From NCBI GenBank assembly GCA_903852955.1, contig CAINSH010000158.1, forward strand, positions 1 through 6,364: a DNA stretch of 6,364 nucleotides. The letters run 5' to 3'. Made by a program: the position numbers and the translations under genes. This DNA comes from an uncultured Actinomycetes bacterium. GTDB taxonomy: Bacteria > Actinomycetota > Actinomycetes > Nanopelagicales > Nanopelagicaceae. The notes beneath the pieces were generated by a model. The model was not told where the DNA came from. It searched no databases and was given only the letters and a program-made list of their open reading frames with translations. Positions 1 to 6,364 of this stretch are shown piece by piece (the first letter of the stretch is position 1; each line of letters opens with the position of its first letter).

Positions 1-320
1 CTGGTTTTTTCAACAGTGTGTGCAATTCCCCCAGCTGTGTAGCTTTCGCCCAACATTCGTGCACGAAACTCTTTGCTGCGATCTCCAGCAAAAATCATGT
101 GAGTGTGGCTATCAACAAAACCTGGAATAACGGCTCGACCATGGGCATCGAAGCGGTGCTTGATGTGATGTGTTGGCGCATCAGTATCTGATCCGGCCCA
201 AGCAACTACGCCATCTTCAATCAGTAGTGCGGCGTTTTCAATGAGACCTAACTTTGTTCCATCATGTTGCGGATCATTTGTTACAAGTTGTCCAATGTTA
301 TGAACAAGAGTACTTGTCAT
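1..320 (-). CDS. hutI: Imidazolonepropionase, N-terminal part (C-terminus outside window)
   Basis: Partial gene: the first 106 codons are visible and the frame is still open at position 1. The family (about 400 residues, cytosolic, amidohydrolase superfamily) hydrolyses imidazolone-5-propionate to N-formimino-L-glutamate, step three of histidine degradation. Visible marks are the N-terminal strand [10 protein letters not shown] (residues 8-17), a composite-domain stretch [16 protein letters not shown] (26-41), and the metal-site strand [20 protein letters not shown] (66-85), with His72 and His74 as the HxH metal ligands. The family's substrate-binding arginine is probably Arg81. The following loop [11 protein letters not shown] (93-103) is short, resembling actinobacterial members from memory. 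The ATG start at 318-320 overlaps the hutU stop as ATGA, so translational coupling is likely. I see no strong Shine-Dalgarno, only GGA about nine bases upstream. The identification is firm; whether the rest is intact cannot be seen. Confidence 0.93.
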   Translation of the reverse strand, partial: MTSTLVHNIGQLVTNDPQHDGTKLGLIENAALLIEDGVVAWAGSDTDAPTHHIKHRFDAHGRAVIPGFVDSHTHMIFAGDRSKEFRARMLGESYTAGGIAHTVEKT

Positions 321-1978
321 TCAATATCCAACATTGGAACATGCACATGACGTTGCTTTGCGGTATCGATTGCATGATCGTAACCAGCATCGGCATGTCT
401 GATTACTCCCATACCTGGGTCGTTAGTTAGAACGCGTTCAAGTTTTTGTGCGGCAAGTTTTGTTCCATCAGCAACTGAAACTTGTCCTGCGTGCATCGAG
501 CGACCCATTCCAACTCCGCCGCCATGATGAAGAGAAACCCATGAAGCACCGGATGAAATATTGACCATGGCATTTAATAGCGGCCAGTCTGCAATTGCAT
601 CTGAGCCATCAATCATTGCTTCAGTTTCGCGATAAGGCGATGCAACCGAACCACAATCGAGATGATCGCGACCAATAACAATCGGGGCAGAAACTTCTCC
701 ACGCGCAACTAAATCGTTGAAAGCAAGACCAGCCTTGTCACGTTCGCCGTAACCTAACCAACAGATGCGTGCAGGTAAACCTTGGAAAGCAACTTTTTCC
801 TGGGCCATTGTGATCCAGCGATGTAGGCCTTCATTTTCTGGGAACAAATCAAGTACAGCTTTATCGGTACGGTAAATATCTTTTGGATCACCAGATAACG
901 CGACCCAGCGAAATGGTCCTTTGCCTTCGCAGAAAAGCGGGCGAATGTAAGCTGGAACAAAGCCAGGGAAGGCAAAAGCCCGTGAATAGCCACCTTGGCG
1001 GGCTTCATCACGAATTGAATTACCGTAGTCAAAAACTTCGGCGCCTTTATCCAAAAAGCCAACCATTGCTTCAACATGTTGTGCCATTGAAGCTTTTGAT
1101 CGCTTTGTGAAATCTTCAGGATTATCTTTTGCCATCTGTGCAGCTGCATGTACATCAACGCCAACAGGAACGTAGGAAAATGGATCGTGCGCAGAGGTCT
1201 GATCGGTCACGATATCGATTGGCACATCCATTGATAGCAATAGTGGAAATAATTCGGCAGCGTTTCCGACTAATCCAACCGAAAGTGGAACACGTGCATT
1301 TTTGGCTTTGAGCACACGCTCAATTGCATCATCAACGTTATCTGCGATTTCATCAAGGTAGCGAGTTTGAATTCGCTTTTCTAAGCGGGTTTTATCGATA
1401 TCAATAATTAGGCAGACGCCACCATTCATTGTGACTGCAAGTGGCTGTGCTCCACCCATGCCACCACATCCACCAGTCAGAGTTAACGTTCCTTGTAAAG
1501 TTCCGTTGAAACGCTTTTGTGCAACTGCAGCGAAAGTTTCATATGTTCCTTGCAAGATTCCCTGAGTTCCGATGTAAACCCATGAACCGGCCGTCATCTG
1601 GCCATACATAGTTAAACCTAATTGCTCTAATCGACGAAACTCTGGCCAGTTAGCCCAATCACCAACAAGATTTGAGTTAGCAATAAGTACGCGTGGTGCC
1701 CATTCATGGGTTGCAAATACTCCTACTGGTTTACCAGATTGAACCAGAAGTGTTTCGTCATCTTTTAAGTTAGTAAGGCTTTTTACAATCGCATCAAATG
1801 AAGGCCAGTTACGTGCAGCTTTTCCAGTTCCGCCATAAACCACTAAGTTTTCTGGGTGTTCGGCAACTGCTGGGTCCAAGTTATTGTGCAACATACGGAT
1901 TGCAGCCTCTTGGCCCCAACCCTTGGCACTGATTTTCGAACCTGTGGCAGCATGCAAAATGCGCGATGTACTAGTCAT
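317..1978 (-). CDS. hutU: Urocanate hydratase (urocanase)
   Basis: Complete 553-residue urocanase, close to the usual length of about 555. It hydrates urocanate to 4-imidazolone-5-propionate in the cytosol using tightly bound NAD+ as an electrophile, step two of histidine degradation. Family blocks run from end to end: NNLDPAVAE (32-40), [13 protein letters not shown] (46-58), [12 protein letters not shown] (77-88), [17 protein letters not shown] (124-140), the glycine-rich NAD-binding stretch [19 protein letters not shown] (169-187), [10 protein letters not shown] (404-413) and [12 protein letters not shown] (481-492). Cys406 in RICW matches the essential active-site cysteine (Cys410 of the Pseudomonas putida enzyme). 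The ATG at 1976-1978 begins just ahead of conserved sequence, and no good Shine-Dalgarno precedes it, but a promoter-like pair does. The stop overlaps the hutI start by 4 bases, so the two are expressed together. No missing catalytic residue, frameshift or truncation was seen. Confidence 0.97.
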   Translation of the reverse strand: MTSTSRILHAATGSKISAKGWGQEAAIRMLHNNLDPAVAEHPENLVVYGGTGKAARNWPSFDAIVKSLTNLKDDETLLVQSGKPVGVFATHEWAPRVLIANSNLVGDWANWPEFRRLEQLGLTMYGQMTAGSWVYIGTQGILQGTYETFAAVAQKRFNGTLQGTLTLTGGCGGMGGAQPLAVTMNGGVCLIIDIDKTRLEKRIQTRYLDEIADNVDDAIERVLKAKNARVPLSVGLVGNAAELFPLLLSMDVPIDIVTDQTSAHDPFSYVPVGVDVHAAAQMAKDNPEDFTKRSKASMAQHVEAMVGFLDKGAEVFDYGNSIRDEARQGGYSRAFAFPGFVPAYIRPLFCEGKGPFRWVALSGDPKDIYRTDKAVLDLFPENEGLHRWITMAQEKVAFQGLPARICWLGYGERDKAGLAFNDLVARGEVSAPIVIGRDHLDCGSVASPYRETEAMIDGSDAIADWPLLNAMVNISSGASWVSLHHGGGVGMGRSMHAGQVSVADGTKLAAQKLERVLTNDPGMGVIRHADAGYDHAIDTAKQRHVHVPMLDIE

Positions 1979-1984
1979 GGGTAA

Positions 1985-2014
1985 AGACTATCGGGGCAAG
2001 TCAGGCCTTGAAAA
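1985..2014 (-). promoter_or_regulatory. Candidate leaderless promoter for hutU-hutI
   Basis: On the minus strand a TTTTCA hexamer (2009-2014, four of six matches to TTGACA) is followed after 18 bases by TAGTCT (1985-1990), which fits the actinobacterial TANNNT -10 pattern. Six bases separate the hexamer from the hutU ATG, so the predicted transcription start falls on the A of that ATG (position 1978). This matches a leaderless transcript and would explain the missing Shine-Dalgarno. The hexamers are degenerate and such pairs arise by chance, so this is a suggestion only. Confidence 0.35.
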
Positions 2015-2017
2015 GGG

Positions 2018-2644
2018 CTATTTAGAAAGGCTTTGAGCCCATTCTTGATATTTGATAGAGAGTTCTTTAACTGCTGCAATTTCTTGAACTTTAGAACGTT
2101 CGCCATTCTTAGCAGCATAAAGATCGGCGATTGTAATCTGGTGATCTGGTTTAAAAACTATTTCAATAACATTCCCGGCGTTAATTTGACCTTCTTGAAT
2201 GATTCGTAAATAAGTGCCCGGTTTTCCAGATTCCATAAACTCTTTTATCAATGTTGGCCGTTGCCAAAATCCAGCAAATACTCGACATGGAATTCGTGGT
2301 TGTGAAACTTCAAGAATCGTAGAACCGATTTTCCAACGTTCACCAACTAGCGCTTGATTTACATCGATGCCAGAAGTAGTTAAATTTTCGCCAAATCGAC
2401 CATTATCAATTGTTATACCTAGTTGTTTTTGCCACCAATCGGCATCTTCACGCGAATACGCATAGACCGCTTGGTCAAATCCGCCATGGTGGTTGCGATC
2501 GACAATGACATCTCCAGTTACTTCTTCATTAGCAAAGGTAACTGGTCCGTCTACGGCTCTTTTATCAATCCCAGTTTTGCCTTCGCTGCCAGTCCATTCA
2601 CCGGTATGCACAGAATGCGTGAGATTAACCGATAGAACTTTCAT
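2018..2644 (-). CDS. MOSC-domain protein, YiiM type
   Basis: A 208-residue MOSC (molybdenum-cofactor sulfurase C-terminal) domain protein of the YiiM subgroup, cytosolic with no signal peptide or membrane segment. Visible marks are the N-terminal strand VLSVNL, GDVIVDRNHHGGFDQAVYAY (44-63) with the HHGG signature at 52-55, RFGENLTTSG (83-92), and EVSQPRIPC (112-120). Cys120 is the conserved cysteine expected to bind molybdenum cofactor. After the core, a C-terminal helical region (about 167-208) resembles the YiiM tail. Escherichia coli YiiM reduces N-hydroxylated purines such as 6-hydroxylaminopurine using electrons from a reductase; the substrate here is unknown. The ATG at 2642-2644 lies 3 bases after the oppF stop, so it is probably cotranscribed with the transporter, though only weak AAAAG-like sequence precedes it. 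The family call is secure, the function is not. No partner flavoprotein or molybdopterin gene is in view. Confidence 0.88.
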   Translation of the reverse strand: MKVLSVNLTHSVHTGEWTGSEGKTGIDKRAVDGPVTFANEEVTGDVIVDRNHHGGFDQAVYAYSREDADWWQKQLGITIDNGRFGENLTTSGIDVNQALVGERWKIGSTILEVSQPRIPCRVFAGFWQRPTLIKEFMESGKPGTYLRIIQEGQINAGNVIEIVFKPDHQITIADLYAAKNGERSKVQEIAAVKELSIKYQEWAQSLSK

Positions 2645-2647
2645 TTT

Positions 2648-3625
2648 TTACTTTTCAGGAAAGTGACAAGCGACTTGGCTCTTGCCAATTGTGAGAAGTT
2701 GCGGTTCAGAAGTTGCACATACTTCTTGTGCTTTCCAACAACGCGTGCGGAATCTGCAACCAGAAGGTGGGTTAGCTGGGCTTGGAACATCGCCAGTTAA
2801 AACTATGCGTGAAGTTTTGCGGATTCTTTCCTGTTTTGGATTAGCTAAAGGAACAGCGGAAATAAGTGCCTTCGTATATGGGTGCTGAGGGTTTTCAAAG
2901 ATTTCTTGGCGAGTACCAATTTCAACGATTTTTCCAAGATACATAACGGCAACGCGTGCTGAAATGTGTGAAACAACCGATAAATCATGGGCCACAAAGA
3001 GGTAACTAAATCCGAATTTTTCACGCAAATCATCAAGTAAATTAAGGATTTGAGCTTGTACCGAAACATCTAGTGCAGATACTGGTTCATCTAGAACAAC
3101 TAACTTTGGTCGTGTTACCAAAGCGCGAGCAATTCCTACACGTTGGCGTTGGCCACCTGAGAATTCGTGAGGGTAGCGATTTCCAAACTCACGTGAAAGA
3201 CCGCAGAGTTCAATCATTTCATCTACTGCAGGATCAGAATCATCTTTAGCTAAACCATGGACGATTAAAGGTTCAGCAACAATTTGGCGCACAGTCATAC
3301 GTGGATTAAGAGATGCGTATGGATCCTGGAAAACAATCTGCATGTCTTTGCGTTCTTTGCGGATCTCTTCACGAGAAAGCGTGTGAATCTCTTTACCATT
3401 AAAGTAAATTTCGCCATTAGTTGGATCCAGCAGGCGCAAAATTAAACGCGCAGTTGTTGATTTACCGCAACCAGATTCACCAACCAGGCCTAGGGTTTCG
3501 CCTTGCCCAATTTCAAATGAAATTCCATCTACGGCATGTATGTGCCCAACGGTGCGTTTGAATAGTCCGCGCTGAATAGGGAATTTCTTTTCTAGATTGA
3601 CAACTTTTAGCAATGGCTCGGTCAT
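2648..3625 (-). CDS. Oligopeptide/dipeptide ABC importer ATPase, OppF/DppF type
   Basis: A 325-residue cytoplasmic ATPase, one of two that power an Opp/Dpp-family importer. It is complete for an ABC domain: Walker A GESGCGKS (49-56), Q-loop Gln100 in [10 protein letters not shown], signature FSGGQRQR (155-162), Walker [13 protein letters not shown] (175-186) with Asp179 and Glu180, and H-loop His213 in VAHD. The C-terminal oligopeptide-transporter extension follows ([12 protein letters not shown], 248-259), with four cysteines at 290, 296, 303 and 320. The N-terminus [15 protein letters not shown] and the GQRQR signature favour the OppF rather than the OppD branch. Its ATG overlaps the oppD stop by 4 bases (ATGA) and a GAAGGTG Shine-Dalgarno lies upstream. 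Substrate cannot be told from the ATPase: peptides, nickel and opines are all carried by relatives. Confidence 0.95.
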   Translation of the reverse strand: MTEPLLKVVNLEKKFPIQRGLFKRTVGHIHAVDGISFEIGQGETLGLVGESGCGKSTTARLILRLLDPTNGEIYFNGKEIHTLSREEIRKERKDMQIVFQDPYASLNPRMTVRQIVAEPLIVHGLAKDDSDPAVDEMIELCGLSREFGNRYPHEFSGGQRQRVGIARALVTRPKLVVLDEPVSALDVSVQAQILNLLDDLREKFGFSYLFVAHDLSVVSHISARVAVMYLGKIVEIGTRQEIFENPQHPYTKALISAVPLANPKQERIRKTSRIVLTGDVPSPANPPSGCRFRTRCWKAQEVCATSEPQLLTIGKSQVACHFPEK

Positions 3626-4620
3626 TTAAGCACCTTCACAAAGTTAGGTTCAGAAACGCGATGGCAACGGACCATTCGATTAGCTGCATACTCAGTGAGT
3701 TCAGGTACTTCAGTGTTGCACTTATCAATCGCAAATTCGCAACGGGCGGCAAATGCACATCCCTTAGGAGGGCGCGACATTACTGGTGGAGAACCAGGAA
3801 TCGTATACAGACGGCCACCTTGAACTTCATCCATCTGAGGAATCGATTTCATAAGTCCCCATGTGTAGGGCATAAGTGGGCGTTCGAAGAGATCATCAAC
3901 TGGAGCTTCTTCAACGATGCGGCCACCGTACATAACGGCAACTCGATCACAGATACCTGCAACAACACCAAGATCGTGCGTGATGAGAAGTACTGCAACA
4001 TTTAATTCACGGGCAGATTTTTCAAGAATCTCAAGAATTTGAGCCTGAATAGTTACATCGAGTGCGGTTGTTGGTTCATCAGCAATTAATAGTTCTGGGT
4101 TACATGAAAGCGCCATTGCAATCATTGCGCGTTGGCGCATTCCGCCAGAGAACTGGTGAGGGTAGTCATCAACGCGCTGCTTAGGATTTGGAACTCCCAC
4201 TAAATTCAACATTTCAATTGAACGCTCTTTGGCAGCCCTAACTGAAATTCGCTCGTGCACACGGATCATCTCTGAAATCTGATGACCGATTGTGTAAACA
4301 GGGTTAAGTGAAGTCATGGGATCCTGGAAGATCATTGAAATTTCACCACCGCGAATTTCTCGTAGTTCGCGATCAGGTGTGGTCAGAAGGTCAATGCCCT
4401 TCCACAAAATGCGACCTTCTGGGTAAAAAGCGGGTGGCTTAGGAACAAGTCCCAAAATGCTCATGGCAGTTACAGATTTACCTGATCCTGATTCACCAAC
4501 TAGACCAACAACTTCGCCAGGATTAAGCGTTAAGGATGCACCATTGATTGCTTGAACAACGCCATCTGAAGTATTGAAGTGCACATGCAGGTTATCGATG
4601 TGAAGTAAAGGTTGGCTCAC
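3622..4620 (-). CDS. Oligopeptide/dipeptide ABC importer ATPase, OppD/DppD type
   Basis: A 332-residue cytoplasmic ATPase, partner of the OppF-like subunit. Motifs in order are Walker A GESGSGKS (42-49), Q-loop Gln99 in [10 protein letters not shown], signature FSGGMRQR (157-164), Walker [13 protein letters not shown] (177-188) with Asp181 and Glu182, and H-loop His215 in ITHD. The MRQR signature and the N-terminal [20 protein letters not shown] are typical of OppD/DppD. The C-terminal extension ([11 protein letters not shown], 251-261, then [19 protein letters not shown]) carries cysteines 288, 294, 301 and 319, the pattern that holds an iron-sulfur cluster in some solved dipeptide/oligopeptide importers. 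It starts with GTG (4618-4620), supported by a strong GAGGAG Shine-Dalgarno and by overlapping the oppC stop as GTGA. No defect was seen; substrate is unknown. Confidence 0.95.
   Translation of the reverse strand: MSQPLLHIDNLHVHFNTSDGVVQAINGASLTLNPGEVVGLVGESGSGKSVTAMSILGLVPKPPAFYPEGRILWKGIDLLTTPDRELREIRGGEISMIFQDPMTSLNPVYTIGHQISEMIRVHERISVRAAKERSIEMLNLVGVPNPKQRVDDYPHQFSGGMRQRAMIAMALSCNPELLIADEPTTALDVTIQAQILEILEKSARELNVAVLLITHDLGVVAGICDRVAVMYGGRIVEEAPVDDLFERPLMPYTWGLMKSIPQMDEVQGGRLYTIPGSPPVMSRPPKGCAFAARCEFAIDKCNTEVPELTEYAANRMVRCHRVSEPNFVKVLK
3631..3637 (-). promoter_or_regulatory. Ribosome binding site of the oppF-like gene
   Basis: The minus strand reads GAAGGTG here, five bases before the ATG at 3623-3625, inside the end of oppD. 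It supports this ATG as the true start and allows re-initiation after the overlapping oppD stop. Confidence 0.6.
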
Positions 4621-5492
4621 TTGACTCCTCGTAACTTTGGATCAAGCGCATCACGTAAACCATCGCCAATTAAAACGATTGAAAGTGTTAGCAATACCAA
4701 GATAGATCCTGGGATAAAGAATACGAAAGGCTTGTCAGTTAAGAAGTTACGTGAACTAGAAATCATCACACCAAGAGATGGGGTTGGTTCACGGAAACCA
4801 ACACCAAGGAAGGCATAGATTGATTCAGATAAAATCGCACCAGCTACAGAAAAAGCAAGCACCACAATAATTGGTGGAATTGCATTTGGGCCAATGTGGC
4901 GCAAGATGATTCGCTTTGTAGTTGCACCAGTTGCTCGAGCAGCTTCAACGTACTCCAAAGATTTAACTTGCATAACTGAAGCGCGGAATAAACGCGTTGT
5001 TGAGTACCAACCTGTAAAGACCAGCGCGGCCACGATAACCCAGAAAGATGAGCCAAATACGGTGATAATTGCAAAGCCGATAAGAACGAAGGGAATAACC
5101 TGCCAAGTATCAATGAAGCGGCTAATTAAGGTATCAATCCAGCCACCAAAATAGCCTGCGATTCCACCCAAAGTAACGCCGACAAATACTGAAATCGTTG
5201 TTACAACAATTGCCACGGTAAGTGAAAGACGAATACCAAAAGTTACACGAGTAAAAATATCGCGACCTAGATCATCGGTTCCGAACCAGTGCCCATTAGT
5301 GCCTGGGCCAACCAAAATATCCGGGCCAAGGTTGTCGTATTTCCAACCGCTAATAAATGGGCCAACGATTCCGGCGATAATCAAAATAACAAGCATGACT
5401 AAACCAACAATGGAAATTTTGTTACCAAAGAAACGCTTGCGAACATCCTGCCAATAAGACAGTGACTCTGGAATCTGTTCGATTTCAGACAT
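4617..5492 (-). CDS. Oligopeptide/dipeptide ABC importer permease, OppC/DppC type
   Basis: A complete 291-residue inner-membrane permease, normal for the family. A cytoplasmic N-terminus (SYWQDVRKRFFGNK) leads into TM1 (about 27-47) and an outer loop with the OppC hallmark HWFGTDDLGRDIFTR (68-82). Further hydrophobic segments lie at about 89-113, 131-146, 148-163, 206-230 and 256-276. The cytoplasmic EAA loop that docks on the ATPases is at 181-207 (EAARATGATTKRIILRHIGPN), and the C-terminus ends with the conserved GDGLRDALDP (276-285). It pairs with the OppB-like subunit to form the pore. The ATG at 5490-5492 shares one base with the oppB stop (TAATG), and an AAGG ten bases upstream may be its Shine-Dalgarno. 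Its stop overlaps the oppD GTG start. The family is secure; peptide, nickel or other substrate cannot be separated by sequence alone. Confidence 0.95.
   Translation of the reverse strand: MSEIEQIPESLSYWQDVRKRFFGNKISIVGLVMLVILIIAGIVGPFISGWKYDNLGPDILVGPGTNGHWFGTDDLGRDIFTRVTFGIRLSLTVAIVVTTISVFVGVTLGGIAGYFGGWIDTLISRFIDTWQVIPFVLIGFAIITVFGSSFWVIVAALVFTGWYSTTRLFRASVMQVKSLEYVEAARATGATTKRIILRHIGPNAIPPIIVVLAFSVAGAILSESIYAFLGVGFREPTPSLGVMISSSRNFLTDKPFVFFIPGSILVLLTLSIVLIGDGLRDALDPKLRGVK
4625..4630 (-). promoter_or_regulatory. Ribosome binding site deciding the GTG start of the oppD-like gene
   Basis: The minus strand reads GAGGAG, four bases before the GTG at 4618-4620. It is the strongest Shine-Dalgarno in the window and supports use of this GTG, which also gives the expected N-terminus. 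Confidence 0.7.
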
Positions 5493-6364
5493 TAGTGCAC
5501 CGCCTTGGCATCGATTTTGATTCGTGGATCAATCAGGGCATAACTTAAATCAACAATTAAATTAACTACTGCGCCAAAGGCAATGACAACGATTGCAAGA
5601 CCTAAAACAACTGGTGCATCTTGAGATAAGGCTGAATCTGCAATTGTTGAACCCATGCCTGGCAGCGAGAAGACTTTTTCAGTCTGAACCGCCACGCCAA
5701 AGATTGCAATAAGAGATGTTCCATAAACAGTTACTACTGGAATCAACGCATTTCGCAATGCATGGTGAAACCATACTCGGCGGGCAGATAAACCTTTAGC
5801 AAAAGCAGTACGAATGTAATCGGCGCGCAGAACTTCAAGAAGAGATGAACGCAGCATGCGGGCAATAAATGCAGCATCGACTACGGCAACAACAAGGGCC
5901 GGCAAAATAATGCCTTTCCAACTATCCCCCGGAATTACCCCGGCGTGCCAACTTTGTGGCCAGGGTTTAAAGAAGTTCAACCATTCCCAATGAAGCTGGA
6001 AAGGCAAAACTCCGAAAAGATACTGAGCAAGTAGACCTGAAACGAATACCGGAATTCCTTGAATACCAACGGAAAATACCGTTCCAATACGATCGCCGAG
6101 GGAGCCGCGTTTAATCGCGCTCGTTAAACCAACGGTGAGAGCAATAATGAGTTGAAATAGGGCGCCCCAGAACAAAAGTCTGGCACTTGTTGAAAGACCA
6201 TCATGCAAAATCGTATTAACTGATTTGTCATTCTTATATGAATAACCAAGATCGCCTCTAAAAAGATTGCCCCAGAAGCGTAAGTACTGAACATATACCG
6301 GCTTATCTAAACCATATTTGCGTTCAATATTGTCCAAGATGTCCTGTGGAAGAGCTTTTTCACC
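5492..6364 (-). CDS. Oligopeptide/dipeptide ABC importer permease, OppB/DppB type (N-terminus outside window)
   Basis: The frame is open to the window edge and 290 residues are visible (numbered from the edge). A TTG at 6335-6337 could be taken as the start, but the nine upstream in-frame codons read GEKALPQDI and continue the family block 'GE.. LP...L..I..KYGLDKP', so the true start is outside. By comparison with E. coli OppB about 35 residues are missing, including TM1. Visible parts are YGLDKPVYVQYLRFWGNL (17-34), the periplasmic GDLGYSYKNDKSV, hydrophobic segments at about 62-82, 100-120, 153-170, 206-226 and 251-273, and the EAA loop DYIRTAFAKGLSARRVWFHHALRNALIP (182-209). VFSLPGMG (231-238) and the ending YALIDPRI (275-282) are also typical. 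It forms the pore with the OppC-like subunit. A solute-binding protein gene may lie further upstream, unseen. Confidence 0.93.
   Translation of the reverse strand, partial: GEKALPQDILDNIERKYGLDKPVYVQYLRFWGNLFRGDLGYSYKNDKSVNTILHDGLSTSARLLFWGALFQLIIALTVGLTSAIKRGSLGDRIGTVFSVGIQGIPVFVSGLLAQYLFGVLPFQLHWEWLNFFKPWPQSWHAGVIPGDSWKGIILPALVVAVVDAAFIARMLRSSLLEVLRADYIRTAFAKGLSARRVWFHHALRNALIPVVTVYGTSLIAIFGVAVQTEKVFSLPGMGSTIADSALSQDAPVVLGLAIVVIAFGAVVNLIVDLSYALIDPRIKIDAKAVH

Noticed and set aside
883..1311. Plus-strand open frames opposite hutU (883-1110, 1129-1311) and a minus-strand shadow frame at 754-1164
   Set aside because: They lie wholly inside the strongly conserved hutU frame and their translations show no recognisable family features.
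318..1978. HutU and HutI both begin with M-T-S-T
   Set aside because: Four shared residues with differing codons is probably chance; sequence after that is unrelated.
2648..4620. Similar stretches in the two ATPase genes as a possible DNA repeat
   Set aside because: The likeness follows the shared ABC motifs of paralogous proteins; I saw no long identical DNA segment.
2423..5154. Other open frames inside the transporter and MOSC genes (2423-2635, 2682-2888, 2845-3069, 3613-4005, 4612-4818, 4844-5113, 4894-5154)
   Set aside because: Each overlaps a confidently identified gene in another frame or on the other strand, with no motif of its own.
6335..6337. TTG as the start of the oppB-like gene
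   Set aside because: Conserved family sequence continues in frame upstream to the window edge and TM1 would be missing, so the gene is cut by the window rather than starting here.

Overview
The window is a single, densely packed minus-strand gene block from what looks like a streamlined, moderately low-GC bacterium. In transcription order (high to low coordinate) it reads oppB-like permease (5' end cut by the window edge), oppC-like permease, oppD-like ATPase, oppF-like ATPase, a YiiM-type MOSC-domain protein, urocanate hydratase (hutU) and the start of imidazolonepropionase (hutI, cut by the other edge). No convincing gene lies on the plus strand, and I saw no RNA gene, mobile element, CRISPR array or large repeat.

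Organism: the visible HutI has the short 'SYTAGGI..TV' form that I associate with actinobacterial HutI, and its N-terminus ([10 protein letters not shown]) fits that group too. The A/T-leaning composition, tiny intergenic gaps, overlapping stop/start codons and a possible leaderless promoter would suit a small-genome aquatic actinobacterium (for example Nanopelagicales/acI). This placement is inference from memory of the families, not a search result.

Layout: 5492-6364, 4617-5492, 3622-4620 and 2648-3625 encode the membrane and ATPase parts of a peptide/nickel/opine-family (Opp/Dpp) ABC importer. The substrate-binding protein is not in view and may lie beyond position 6364. These genes are joined by 1- or 4-base overlaps, and oppD and oppF carry recognisable Shine-Dalgarno sequences. 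At 2018-2644 follows the MOSC protein, 3 bases after oppF. The only gap longer than a few bases, 1979-2017 (39 bases), precedes hutU. It has no Shine-Dalgarno but does have a -35/-10-like pair whose -10 sits exactly where a leaderless start at the hutU ATG would need it. HutU (317-1978) and HutI (1-320) overlap by 4 bases.

Together: HutU and HutI catalyse the second and third steps of histidine degradation (urocanate to imidazolonepropionate to formiminoglutamate). The importer could feed peptides or amino acids to that pathway, an inference from gene order only. The MOSC protein belongs to neither pathway by known function. It is the least explained member of the block, though not a demonstrably new system.
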